From assembly GCF_003953935.1 (NCBI RefSeq), contig NZ_RXLQ01000009.1, forward strand, positions 229,361 through 293,360: a DNA stretch of 64,000 nt, in the 5' to 3' direction. The notes beneath the pieces are model-generated. The model did not search any database. It saw only the letters and a program-made list of their open reading frames with translations, and had not been told where the DNA came from. Positions within the stretch are counted from its first letter, which is position 1. Each line of letters starts with the position of its first letter. Source of the DNA: Massilia atriviolacea (GTDB lineage Bacteria > Pseudomonadota > Gammaproteobacteria > Burkholderiales > Burkholderiaceae_D). This document shows positions 29,622 to 37,826 of the stretch, piece by piece. A program made the position numbers and the translations under genes.

Positions 29622-30338
29622 TCAATCGCCAGGCGGCAGCAAATGCCGCACATCGTCGAGCCGGCGCACCTGCGCCAGCAACTGCAGCGCCGCACCGGTT
29701 TCACCGTCGAGCAAGGCTTGTTCCAGTTCGCCCGCCAGCTCGCTCACGCGCGGATGGCCGAAGCTGCCGGCGCTGCCCTTGAGCATATGCGCCAGCGCCG
29801 CCGCACCGGGCAGGTCGGCGCCGTCCAGCAAAGCGTCGATACGCGCCAGGCGCGCGGCCAGGCCCGCTTCGAAGCCGCGCCGCACGGCAGCGAAGCCGTC
29901 GAGCTGGGCCAGGGTCAGCGCCGGCGCCGCCGGCATCAAGTCGGCCAGCAAAGCGGCCAGCAAGGCGGCCAGCGCAGCCTCGTCGAGCGGACTGGCGAGC
30001 CAATGGGTGAAGCCGGCGTCCAGGTAGCGCGCCACATTCTCCGGCGCCGTGTCGGCGCCGAGCGCCACCAGCGGCATGCCCGCGCCTGCCGCGCGCAGCA
30101 GGCTGGCCGCCTCCAGGCCGTTCATGAGCGGCAAATCGAGCGCCATCACGACCAGGTCGACATTGCCCGCCAGCGCCAGTTCGACCGCGCGCGGGCCATC
30201 GGCAGCCAGCTCGCACTCCAGGCCGAGGCGCGCCAGGCAGGCCTGGACCCGTCGCTGTTCGGCGGGCTCGCCCATGGCGGCCAGCACGCGCCGGCGCGGC
30301 GCAGGCTCGGTGGCTGTGGTGTTCGCGCGACCCGGCAT
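29622..30338 (-). CDS. Degenerate receiver fused to an intact HPt domain
   Basis: The 238-residue protein aligns with the receiver-HPt tail of the hybrid kinase. In the receiver half the phospho-Asp is Ala (VVMALDLPLMN versus [11 protein letters not shown]), the acidic pair is lost (LAAMGEP versus LLAEDGP) and the conserved Lys is Ser (ASPLD versus GKPLD). It cannot be phosphorylated in the usual way. The HPt His is kept ([15 protein letters not shown]). It may be a phosphotransfer adaptor or a phosphate sink for neighbouring receivers. The start at 30338 (MPGRANT) is chosen for its GGGAGG site. A longer frame from 30413 would run into the EVE gene. Confidence 0.8.
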   Translation of the reverse strand: MPGRANTTATEPAPRRRVLAAMGEPAEQRRVQACLARLGLECELAADGPRAVELALAGNVDLVVMALDLPLMNGLEAASLLRAAGAGMPLVALGADTAPENVARYLDAGFTHWLASPLDEAALAALLAALLADLMPAAPALTLAQLDGFAAVRRGFEAGLAARLARIDALLDGADLPGAAALAHMLKGSAGSFGHPRVSELAGELEQALLDGETGAALQLLAQVRRLDDVRHLLPPGD

Positions 30339-30355
30339 CGTGCCTCCCGACTGGC

Positions 30356-30841
30356 CTATTGTTCCAACAATGGTTCCAGCAATGGTTCCAGCAATGCCTC
30401 GATCGTACGCCATTCGTGCGGCTCGACCGGCATGACCGACAGGCGGCTGCCCTTGGCCAGCAGGCGCATGTCGGCCAGCGCGGCAATGGTGCGCAATCGT
30501 TTCAGGCTCAACAAGGCGGTCTTGCGCACGGCGCGCACGTCGACGCCGATCCAGCGCGGCTGTTCGAGGGTGGCCTTGGGATCGTAATACTGGCTGGCGG
30601 GATCGAACTGGGTCGCATCCGGATACGCGCCGCTGGCGATTTCGACGATGCCGGCGATGCCCGGTTCGGCGCAGCTGGAATGATAAAACAGCGCCAGGTC
30701 GCCGGCCCGCATGCCGTCGCGCATGAAATTACGCGCCTGGTAATTGCGCACGCCGAACCAGCCCACCGTCTGCCGCGGCGCGGCCAGCACATCGTCGATA
30801 CTTACTTCGTCCGGTTCGGACTTCATCAGCCAGTAGGCCAT
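30356..30841 (-). CDS. EVE-domain protein
   Basis: The 161-residue protein is almost entirely one EVE domain (PUA-like fold): MAYWLMKSEPDEVSIDDV, WFGVRNYQARNFMRD, DLALFYHSSC, GIAGIVEIAS, and YDPKATLEQPRW. EVE proteins are thought to bind modified bases in nucleic acids. The C-terminus ends in LLEPLLEPLLEQ, encoded by 12-bp tandem units at 30359-30394. The start at 30841 gives the standard MAYWL N-terminus. The gene lies downstream of 6S RNA. Confidence 0.93.
   Translation of the reverse strand: MAYWLMKSEPDEVSIDDVLAAPRQTVGWFGVRNYQARNFMRDGMRAGDLALFYHSSCAEPGIAGIVEIASGAYPDATQFDPASQYYDPKATLEQPRWIGVDVRAVRKTALLSLKRLRTIAALADMRLLAKGSRLSVMPVEPHEWRTIEALLEPLLEPLLEQ
30359..30394 (-). repeat. 12-bp tandem repeat at the 3' end of the EVE gene
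   Basis: Three adjacent units (TTGTTCCAACAA, then TGGTTCCAGCAA twice on the plus strand) encode a repeated four-residue LLE(P/Q) ending. Slippage could vary the tail length. Confidence 0.8.
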
Positions 30842-30889
30842 GGCATGGACTCCGTTCGGCGCGCGCCGGCATGCGAAGCGCGCGCCCAT

Positions 30890-30923
30890 AAAAAAACGGT
30901 TGCGCACCGAATGCTTGCAACCG
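30890..30923 (-). terminator. Terminator downstream of 6S RNA
   Basis: On the minus strand the stem GCGGTTGC/GCAACCGT is followed by at least six T. It stops transcription from 6S RNA before the EVE gene. Confidence 0.8.
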
Positions 30924-30934
30924 CCTGTAAAAAT

Positions 30935-31115
30935 CAGAGCCCCGCATGTGCCGTCTTTACCGGCATCCTGAACCTAATGGTTCAAGGCGGTCACAGTTAG
31001 TCCAATTTCGGGTTCGTCGGACAAGCGACGCTCACTCCCATCGAACAAAATTCCGCAACCTGTGCACATAAATGGTTCAAGGAATATATGGCAATCGCGA
31101 ACACCGCAGGGTGAG
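30935..31115 (-). ncRNA. ssrS: 6S RNA (regulator of sigma70 RNA polymerase)
   Basis: The gene lies directly downstream of zapA, its standard place in proteobacteria. On the minus strand the 3' part holds CCTTGAACC and GGTTCAGG in a hairpin, matching the E. coli 6S segment. The 5' part CCCTGCGGTGTTCGC keeps the TGTTCGC block and pairs with GCACATGCGGGG at the 3' end to form the closing stem. The estimated length is about 180 nt, and ends are approximate. It mimics an open promoter and binds sigma70 holoenzyme in stationary phase. Confidence 0.85.
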
Positions 31116-31159
31116 ACGCAGTTTACTCCGATGCACCGTCATGTCAAACGAAATTAAAC

Positions 31160-31471
31160 TCAGAACAGATTTTCTTGCGGGGTCAGGGCGTTGTCCAGCA
31201 CCGCATGCATCTCGCCGAGTTTTTGCTTGACTTCCAAAATCGTCATTTCGGCCAGCGGTCCCTGCGGCGTTTTCACCGACAGGAATTCGGCCGCCATATT
31301 GAGCGCGGCCATGACGGCGATGCGGTCGTTGCCCTTGACCTTGCCCGAATCGCGCACCGCGCACATTTTTCCGTCGAGATAACTGACCGCTTCCTGCAGG
31401 GTGCGTTCTTCGCCCTCCTTGCACACGAGGCGGTACGAGCTTCCCATGATCATCACGTTCAGCTGGATCAT
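31160..31471 (-). CDS. zapA: Cell division protein ZapA
   Basis: ZapA binds FtsZ filaments at midcell and promotes their bundling. The 103-residue protein has the N-terminal beta-hairpin region (MIQLNVMIMGSSYRLVC) and the long C-terminal coiled-coil helix (RIAVMAALNMAAEFLSV) of the family. The ATG at 31471 overlaps the stop of the upstream ZapB-like gene (ATGA). 6S RNA follows. Confidence 0.93.
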   Translation of the reverse strand: MIQLNVMIMGSSYRLVCKEGEERTLQEAVSYLDGKMCAVRDSGKVKGNDRIAVMAALNMAAEFLSVKTPQGPLAEMTILEVKQKLGEMHAVLDNALTPQENLF

Positions 31472-31743
31472 TGCCCGCCTCCGCTTGCCGGCGCCGGCGC
31501 CGGCGCCGCGCTCGCCACGGTCACGCCGTTCGGATCGGGCATCTGCGCCAGCAGCGCTTCGACCCGGCGCTGCACTTCGTTCAGGCGCACCAGGCACGCC
31601 TCCTTTTCGGCGAACAGCTGCGCGTTCGACTGGCGCACCTGCGTATTCCATTGCCGCAGCTGGGTATTCTCGGCGCGCAGTGAGAGGGTCAACTCGGCAA
31701 GCCGGTCGATTTTGTCGGACAGTTCGGTGAATTCAGAAATCAT
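31468..31743 (-). CDS. ZapB-like coiled-coil protein
   Basis: The 91-residue protein is a continuous coiled coil over about residues 1-65 (MISEFTELSDKIDRLAELTL, then RAENTQLRQWNTQVRQSNAQL), with a Pro/Ala/Gly tail. It fits the small coiled-coil family (TIGR02449-like) placed before zapA in betaproteobacteria, probably a division-ring cofactor. The start at 31743 has only a weak ribosome site. A longer in-frame start at 31899 would add an unlikely Arg-rich leader. Confidence 0.8.
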   Translation of the reverse strand: MISEFTELSDKIDRLAELTLSLRAENTQLRQWNTQVRQSNAQLFAEKEACLVRLNEVQRRVEALLAQMPDPNGVTVASAAPAPAPASGGGQ

Positions 31744-31928
31744 CCCGTAACTATAGGGGTGTGAAGGAAAGTCCGTCAACCGAATCAGTCGCACGGGTGG
31801 ACGATTGATGTAAGGGGATGTAAGAGAAGCGCGCCGCACCGCCTTGAGATAGCGCCGGCGGCGTGCGGCGCGGCGCACCCGGGGTTTGCGCAAGATCAAG
31901 CTCGTCCATTAAATAGTCAACAGGACGC

Positions 31929-31958
31929 CTTGAAAAAGACCTTGACCGTCCCTATAAT
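31929..31958 (+). promoter_or_regulatory. groESL promoter, sigma70 with possible overlapping sigma32 elements
   Basis: TTGAAA (31930-31935), a 17-bp spacer and TATAAT (31953-31958) form a near-consensus sigma70 promoter. CTTGAA (31929-31934), 15 bp and CCCTATAAT (31950-31958) also fit loosely the heat-shock sigma32 pattern. Confidence 0.75.
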
Positions 31959-31984
31959 TAGCACTCGTTAGTAGAGAGTGCTAA
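31958..31984. promoter_or_regulatory. CIRCE element, HrcA operator
   Basis: TTAGCACTC-N9-GAGTGCTAA is a perfect match to the CIRCE consensus. It begins at the last base of the -10 box, so HrcA bound here would block transcription of groESL until heat stress. Confidence 0.97.
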
Positions 31985-32095
31985 CAACTCTTTCTAGTCT
32001 TTGCGGCAACACCGCGGGACATGTTGAAACACCGGGAACGCCCGAGGCGGTCCTGACCAATAGCTACTAAACCATTGAATATTAAGGAGTTTTGC

Positions 32096-32386
32096 ATGAA
32101 CCTTCGCCCATTGCACGATCGCGTTATCGTCAAGCGTCTCGACCAGGAAACCAAAACCGCATCCGGCCTCATCATTCCTGACGCAGCTGCTGAAAAACCG
32201 GATCAAGGCGAAATCTTGGCTGTCGGCAACGGCAAACTCCAGGATGACGGCAAACTGCGCGCACTCGAAGTCAAAGTCGGCGACCGCGTCCTGTTCGGCA
32301 AATACTCCGGCCAAACCGTCAAGGTCGACGGCGAAGAGCTGCTGGTGATGCGCGAAGAAGACATCATGGCCGTGCTGGTCAAGTAA
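32096..32386 (+). CDS. groES: Co-chaperonin GroES
   Basis: The 96-residue 10-kDa lid of the GroEL folding chamber. Family blocks are [20 protein letters not shown] at the start, the mobile loop, then the [20 protein letters not shown] region and the end DIMAVL. AAGGAG lies 8 nt before the ATG at 32096. It is followed after 89 bp by groEL, and both are controlled by CIRCE. Confidence 0.98.
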   Translation: MNLRPLHDRVIVKRLDQETKTASGLIIPDAAAEKPDQGEILAVGNGKLQDDGKLRALEVKVGDRVLFGKYSGQTVKVDGEELLVMREEDIMAVLVK

Positions 32387-32448
32387 TCGGCCTGAAGTCA
32401 TTGTCGAGCGCACGCGCACGACCTTTCATCAAGAATTCCACGCGATAG

Positions 32449-34122
<1,674 letters not shown>

Positions 34123-34177
34123 TTGCCTGATGGGCCGGCGCGGCTGGTCCGCTGCCGGGCTCAATCGCTGCTGCACG

Positions 34178-34215
34178 AAAAAAGCCTGCAAGGTTCGCGC
34201 CTTGCAGGCTTTTTT
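34178..34215 (+). terminator. groEL terminator
   Basis: The stem AAAGCCTGCAAGG/CCTTGCAGGCTTT with loop TTCGCG and a T-run lies about 60 bp after groEL. The A-run on the other side may serve the convergent OmpA-like gene. Confidence 0.92.
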
Positions 34216-34230
34216 GCGTGCGTCGATTGC

Positions 34231-34668
34231 TTACGGTTCGGCCGGGGCCGTCTTTGGCGCCACCAGCTGGACCTCGACCCGGTTATTGCGTGCGCGTCCT
34301 TCGCGGGTATCGTTATCCGCCACGGGCAGGCGCTTGGCCTTGCCTTCGGTGTAGATGCGGATGCGCTCGAAACCCTTGTCGGCAAGATAAGTCTTGACAG
34401 CTTCCGCGCGCTGCACCGACAGCGTCTGCGAGCGGGCGTCGCTGGGCAGTGCATCGGTGTGGCCGATGGCCATGATCAGTTCGGGATCGAGCTCGCGGCT
34501 TTTGCCGAGGACCTGATCGAGGATCGAGACGGCATCGGCCGACAGGCGCGTGCTGCCGCTGTCGAAAAACACTTCGGTCGCGAACTGGATCCTGCCCGGA
34601 TCGGCCTGCGCCAGGGCCGGCAGCGCGCAGGCCAGGCAAACCGAGAGCGCGGTAAAAAGTTGTCGCAT
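34231..34668 (-). CDS. OmpA-family periplasmic protein
   Basis: The 145-residue protein has a signal peptide (about 1-22, ALAQA) and a C-terminal OmpA-like peptidoglycan-binding domain (about 30-138): FFDSGSTRLSADAVSILDQV, IMAIGHTDALPSD, QRAEAVKTYLADKG and the NDTREGRARNNRVEVQL signature. It lacks both a beta-barrel and a lipobox, so it is a soluble periplasmic protein binding the cell wall. It converges with groEL. Confidence 0.92.
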   Translation of the reverse strand: MRQLFTALSVCLACALPALAQADPGRIQFATEVFFDSGSTRLSADAVSILDQVLGKSRELDPELIMAIGHTDALPSDARSQTLSVQRAEAVKTYLADKGFERIRIYTEGKAKRLPVADNDTREGRARNNRVEVQLVAPKTAPAEP

Positions 34669-34783
34669 GGCGGAACCTTCCGAGATAAGCTAGTCAGCCG
34701 ACTGTAACGCAATATTGCATTATTAACAAATAGCCCCGCCGGGTGCCGGGCTGGACATTGACGGCAGGACCAAAGGACAGGCC

Positions 34784-35413
34784 ATGACGACCGATGACCC
34801 GCAGCTCGAATTCTGGTTCGACTTCGGCAGCAATTACAGCTACCTCGCCACCATGCGCATCGAGGCGCTGGCCGGCGCGCAGGGCGTGCGCGTGCTGTGG
34901 AAGCCGTTTTTGCTGGGACCGGTCTTCAAGGCCTTCGGCTGGACCTCCTCGCCCTTCGTGCTGCAAAAGGAAAAAGGCGCCTACGTGTGGCGCGACATGC
35001 AGCGCCAGTGCGATCGATACGGCTTGCCGTGGACCCAGCCAAGCACCTTTCCGCGCCGCGCACTGCTGCCCCTGCGCGTGGCCCTGCTCGGCGCCAATGA
35101 ACGCTGGATCGGCGCCTTTTGCCAGCGCGTCATGCACGCCAATTTTGTGGACGACCGCGAGATCGACGACCCGGCCCTGGTCGCCGACATCCTCACCGAC
35201 CTCGGCCTCGATGCCGATGCCCTGCTGACCGCCGCCGGTGCGGAGCAGAACAAGCAGGCGATGCGCGCCCAGGGCGAGCAGGCCGTGCGGCGCGGCATGT
35301 TCGGCGCGCCGATGTTCTTCGCCGGCGATGAGATGTTCTGGGGTAACGACCGCCTGGAAGACGCCATCGCCTGGGCCGCAGGCCATGTTGCCGCACGTAT
35401 AGATTTGGCGTAG
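34784..35413 (+). CDS. DsbA-fold 2-hydroxychromene-2-carboxylate isomerase-like protein
   Basis: The 209-residue protein has the DsbA/kappa-glutathione-transferase fold: LEFWFDFGSNYSYLATMRI at the start (FDFxSxYSY with Ser as the active residue), WKPFLLGPVFKAFG, and the C-terminal GMFGAPMFFAGDEMFWGNDRL. Members isomerise aromatic ring-cleavage products using glutathione, or serve as general GST-like enzymes. No aromatic pathway is adjacent, so the substrate is open. Confidence 0.87.
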   Translation: MTTDDPQLEFWFDFGSNYSYLATMRIEALAGAQGVRVLWKPFLLGPVFKAFGWTSSPFVLQKEKGAYVWRDMQRQCDRYGLPWTQPSTFPRRALLPLRVALLGANERWIGAFCQRVMHANFVDDREIDDPALVADILTDLGLDADALLTAAGAEQNKQAMRAQGEQAVRRGMFGAPMFFAGDEMFWGNDRLEDAIAWAAGHVAARIDLA

Positions 35414-35451
35414 TATGGCCCCATCATTCACCTGCCCTGCCGCCCACACCC

Positions 35452-35964
35452 ATGTCCGGATCGTCGAAAAAACTCGTGCTGTTGCTTGCCATGGTTGCCT
35501 TTGTCGCGGGCGGGGCCGCGCTATACCATCACCATCACGAAGCGAACCTGGCGCCCGCCGCCGTCAAGCCCCCGGCCGCGTCCCAACCCGCGCAGCTGGC
35601 GCGCACCAAGGCCCAGGCGATCGACGCCCTGATGGCGCTGCCCGAGCTGAAAGCCTGGTCCGCGCACATCGAAAAAGCCTCGGCCGGCAAGGCCCGCGGC
35701 GCGCTGCTGGACGACCAGGACAGCGCGCCGAGGCGCATCGGCGGCAAGAGCTACTGGAGCCTCTCCTTCGTCGAAAACAGCGACGCGGCGGCGCACCGCT
35801 GGGAGAGCTTCCTGGTCGCCACCACGGGCGACGAGATCCTGGTCGACGACACCAACGACGATCGCCAATTGACCCTGGACCAGTGGCGCGCCGAGAAGCG
35901 TCCGATGGAGCGCATCGCTAAACAGGACGACAGCGCGCCGACCGAGGCCGCCGCGCCGAAGTAA
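35452..35964 (+). CDS. Membrane-anchored protein of unknown function with a His run
   Basis: The 170-residue protein starts with an N-terminal signal-anchor (about 7-25). The run HHHH follows immediately and then a Pro/Ala linker. A soluble domain (about 58-150) contains IGGKSYWSLSFVEN and ends in an acidic part (VDDTNDDRQLTLDQW). I do not recognise the family. The His run just outside the membrane could bind metal. No ribosome site is seen before the ATG, and it may be co-transcribed with the isomerase 38 bp upstream. Confidence 0.65.
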   Translation: MSGSSKKLVLLLAMVAFVAGGAALYHHHHEANLAPAAVKPPAASQPAQLARTKAQAIDALMALPELKAWSAHIEKASAGKARGALLDDQDSAPRRIGGKSYWSLSFVENSDAAAHRWESFLVATTGDEILVDDTNDDRQLTLDQWRAEKRPMERIAKQDDSAPTEAAAPK

Positions 35965-35981
35965 CGCCGCTCCCGGGGCGC

Positions 35982-37826
35982 TTATCCGCCCAGGTGCGAA
36001 ATCTGCGTATGCGCGCTGGCGCCGTCGGGCTGCGCATCGGCGCCCAGCGAAATCCCGACCGACAGGATATCGATCAACAGCAGCTGCATGATCCGCGAGA
36101 TCATCGACAGGAAGCTGGTGCTGTCTTCGGCATGGTCGACCGCCAGGCACACCGTGGCCTTCCTGGCCAGCGGCGTGCCGCTGCCGGTCATCGCAATCAC
36201 ATCGGCGCCGGCCGCGCGCGCGGCATCGACGGCGGCCAGCAGTTCGGGCAAGCGTCCCGAATTGGAAATCGCAATCACCACATCGCCCGGCTTGAGCAGC
36301 TCGGCCGCGAGCGAAAACAGGTGCGAGTCGCCGTAAGAAGACGTCGGAATGCGGAAGCGGAAGAACTTGTGCTGCCCGTCCAGCGCCACCACGCGCGAAT
36401 TGCCCATCGCGTAAAACTCGACCCGGCGCGCGCGCGTCAACAGTTCGATGGCGCGGTCGAGCGCGCGCACGTCGAGCTGGTCGCGGAACTTGAGGATGGC
36501 CGACACGGTGTTGTCGATCACCTTGGCCGACACGTCGTGCGTGCTGTCGCCGCCGCGCACCTGGCTGTGACGCACGGGAATGGCGCCGGTCAGGCTGCTG
36601 GCGAAGCGCAGCTTGAAGTCGGCCAGTCCCAGAAACCCGAGCGAGCGGCAGAAGCGGATCACGGTCGGCTGGCTCACTTCGGCCAGGCGCGCGATGTCGG
36701 CAATCGGCTCGCCCAGCACAAGGCGCGGCTGCTCCAGCACCAGGGTGGCCACGCGCTGTTCGGCGGGCGTCAGTTCGTGCTGCAGGTGCTGGACGCGCTC
36801 CATCAGCGTATTGGCGCCGCTGCGTCCGCGCAGGTGTTCCGACAAGATCGTCGCCACCCCATGGAAGGCCGGATTGGGCGTGGTGATCACGTAGGTGGGA
36901 ATGTCGGCCAGGTAGGTCGAAAAGCGCCCCTTGGCTTCGAAACGGCTGCGAAACGGCGACGCGGCAAACAGGTCGCCGATCCTCGGCACGATGCCGCCGC
37001 CGATGAAGATGCCGCCGAACGCGCCCAGGGTCACCGCCAGGTTGGCGGCAGCGCCGCCCAGCATGCCGCAGAAGCACTCGATCGCTTCCAGGCACAGCGG
37101 GTCCCGCTCGTCCAGGGCGCCGGCGATGATCTCGGGCGAGGTGCGCGGCGCGGCGGCCAGGCCGTTACGCCGCGCCAGCGCGCGGTAGATGATTTCCATG
37201 CCGGGGCCGGAAATGAGGCGCTCGTTCGAGACGTGCGGCCACTCCTGCCAGGCGAACTGCAGGATCGCGAATTCGCGCTCGTCGGCCGGCGCGAAGTTGA
37301 CGTGCCCTCCTTCGCTGCCCAAAGTCACGAAGCCGTCAAGCGTGGGAATCACACCCGAGACACCGAGGCCGGTGCCCGGACCGAGCACCCCGATCACGGC
37401 GTTGGCGGCGGCCTTGCCGGGGCCGACCTGCATTAAGTCGTCAAGCGTGAGGCCGGGCAGCGCCATCGCCAGGGCGGTAAAGTCGTTGACGATCAGGAGC
37501 GTGTGCAGCCCCAGTTCGCGCCGCACCGCATCGGTGGAGAATTCCCAGTCGCGGTTGGTCATGCGAACCTGGTCGCCGTTGACCGGATTGGCGACCGCCA
37601 GCGCCGCATGATGCAAGGTCATGCCGGCATGGTCGGCCAGGTAAAAGCGCAGCAGCGGAACGATGCCTTCGAAGTCGTCGCACTTGAGCACCCGCACCGA
37701 GCGGAACACGCCCGGCGCGGTCTGCAGCGCAAAGCGCGCATGCGTGGCGCCGATGTCGGCCAGCAGGCGCGGGCCGTCGGCAAAGGCGGTGCGGCCGGGT
37801 TTGTCGTCGTCGCGCGGCTCGTTCAT
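35982..37826 (-). CDS. Bifunctional glucokinase / RpiR (HexR)-type regulator, copy 1
   Basis: The 614-residue fusion is a glucokinase (about 15-340; nucleotide site LLADIGATHARFAL, catalytic VNDFTALAM, GPGTGLGVSG) joined to an RpiR/HexR regulator. The regulator has an HTH (about 350-425; LAEVSQPTVIRFCRSLGF) and a SIS sugar-phosphate-binding domain (about 465-600; FYAMGNSRVVALDGQHKFFR, PGDVVIAISNSG). Such fusions are annotated in Burkholderia. The enzyme makes glucose-6-phosphate. HexR proteins respond to downstream hexose-phosphate products. Its ATG overlaps the alpha-glucosidase stop by one base, so the two form an operon. Confidence 0.93.
   Translation of the reverse strand: MNEPRDDDKPGRTAFADGPRLLADIGATHARFALQTAPGVFRSVRVLKCDDFEGIVPLLRFYLADHAGMTLHHAALAVANPVNGDQVRMTNRDWEFSTDAVRRELGLHTLLIVNDFTALAMALPGLTLDDLMQVGPGKAAANAVIGVLGPGTGLGVSGVIPTLDGFVTLGSEGGHVNFAPADEREFAILQFAWQEWPHVSNERLISGPGMEIIYRALARRNGLAAAPRTSPEIIAGALDERDPLCLEAIECFCGMLGGAAANLAVTLGAFGGIFIGGGIVPRIGDLFAASPFRSRFEAKGRFSTYLADIPTYVITTPNPAFHGVATILSEHLRGRSGANTLMERVQHLQHELTPAEQRVATLVLEQPRLVLGEPIADIARLAEVSQPTVIRFCRSLGFLGLADFKLRFASSLTGAIPVRHSQVRGGDSTHDVSAKVIDNTVSAILKFRDQLDVRALDRAIELLTRARRVEFYAMGNSRVVALDGQHKFFRFRIPTSSYGDSHLFSLAAELLKPGDVVIAISNSGRLPELLAAVDAARAAGADVIAMTGSGTPLARKATVCLAVDHAEDSTSFLSMISRIMQLLLIDILSVGISLGADAQPDGASAHTQISHLGG

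Larger units (their letters stand above)
31744..32095. promoter_or_regulatory. Divergent control region of zapB-like/zapA and groESL
   Basis: This 352-bp gap contains the groESL promoter and CIRCE on the right. On the left it holds the unmapped promoter of the minus-strand division genes. Between about 31800 and 31910 there is GC-rich sequence with no recognised feature. Confidence 0.7.
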
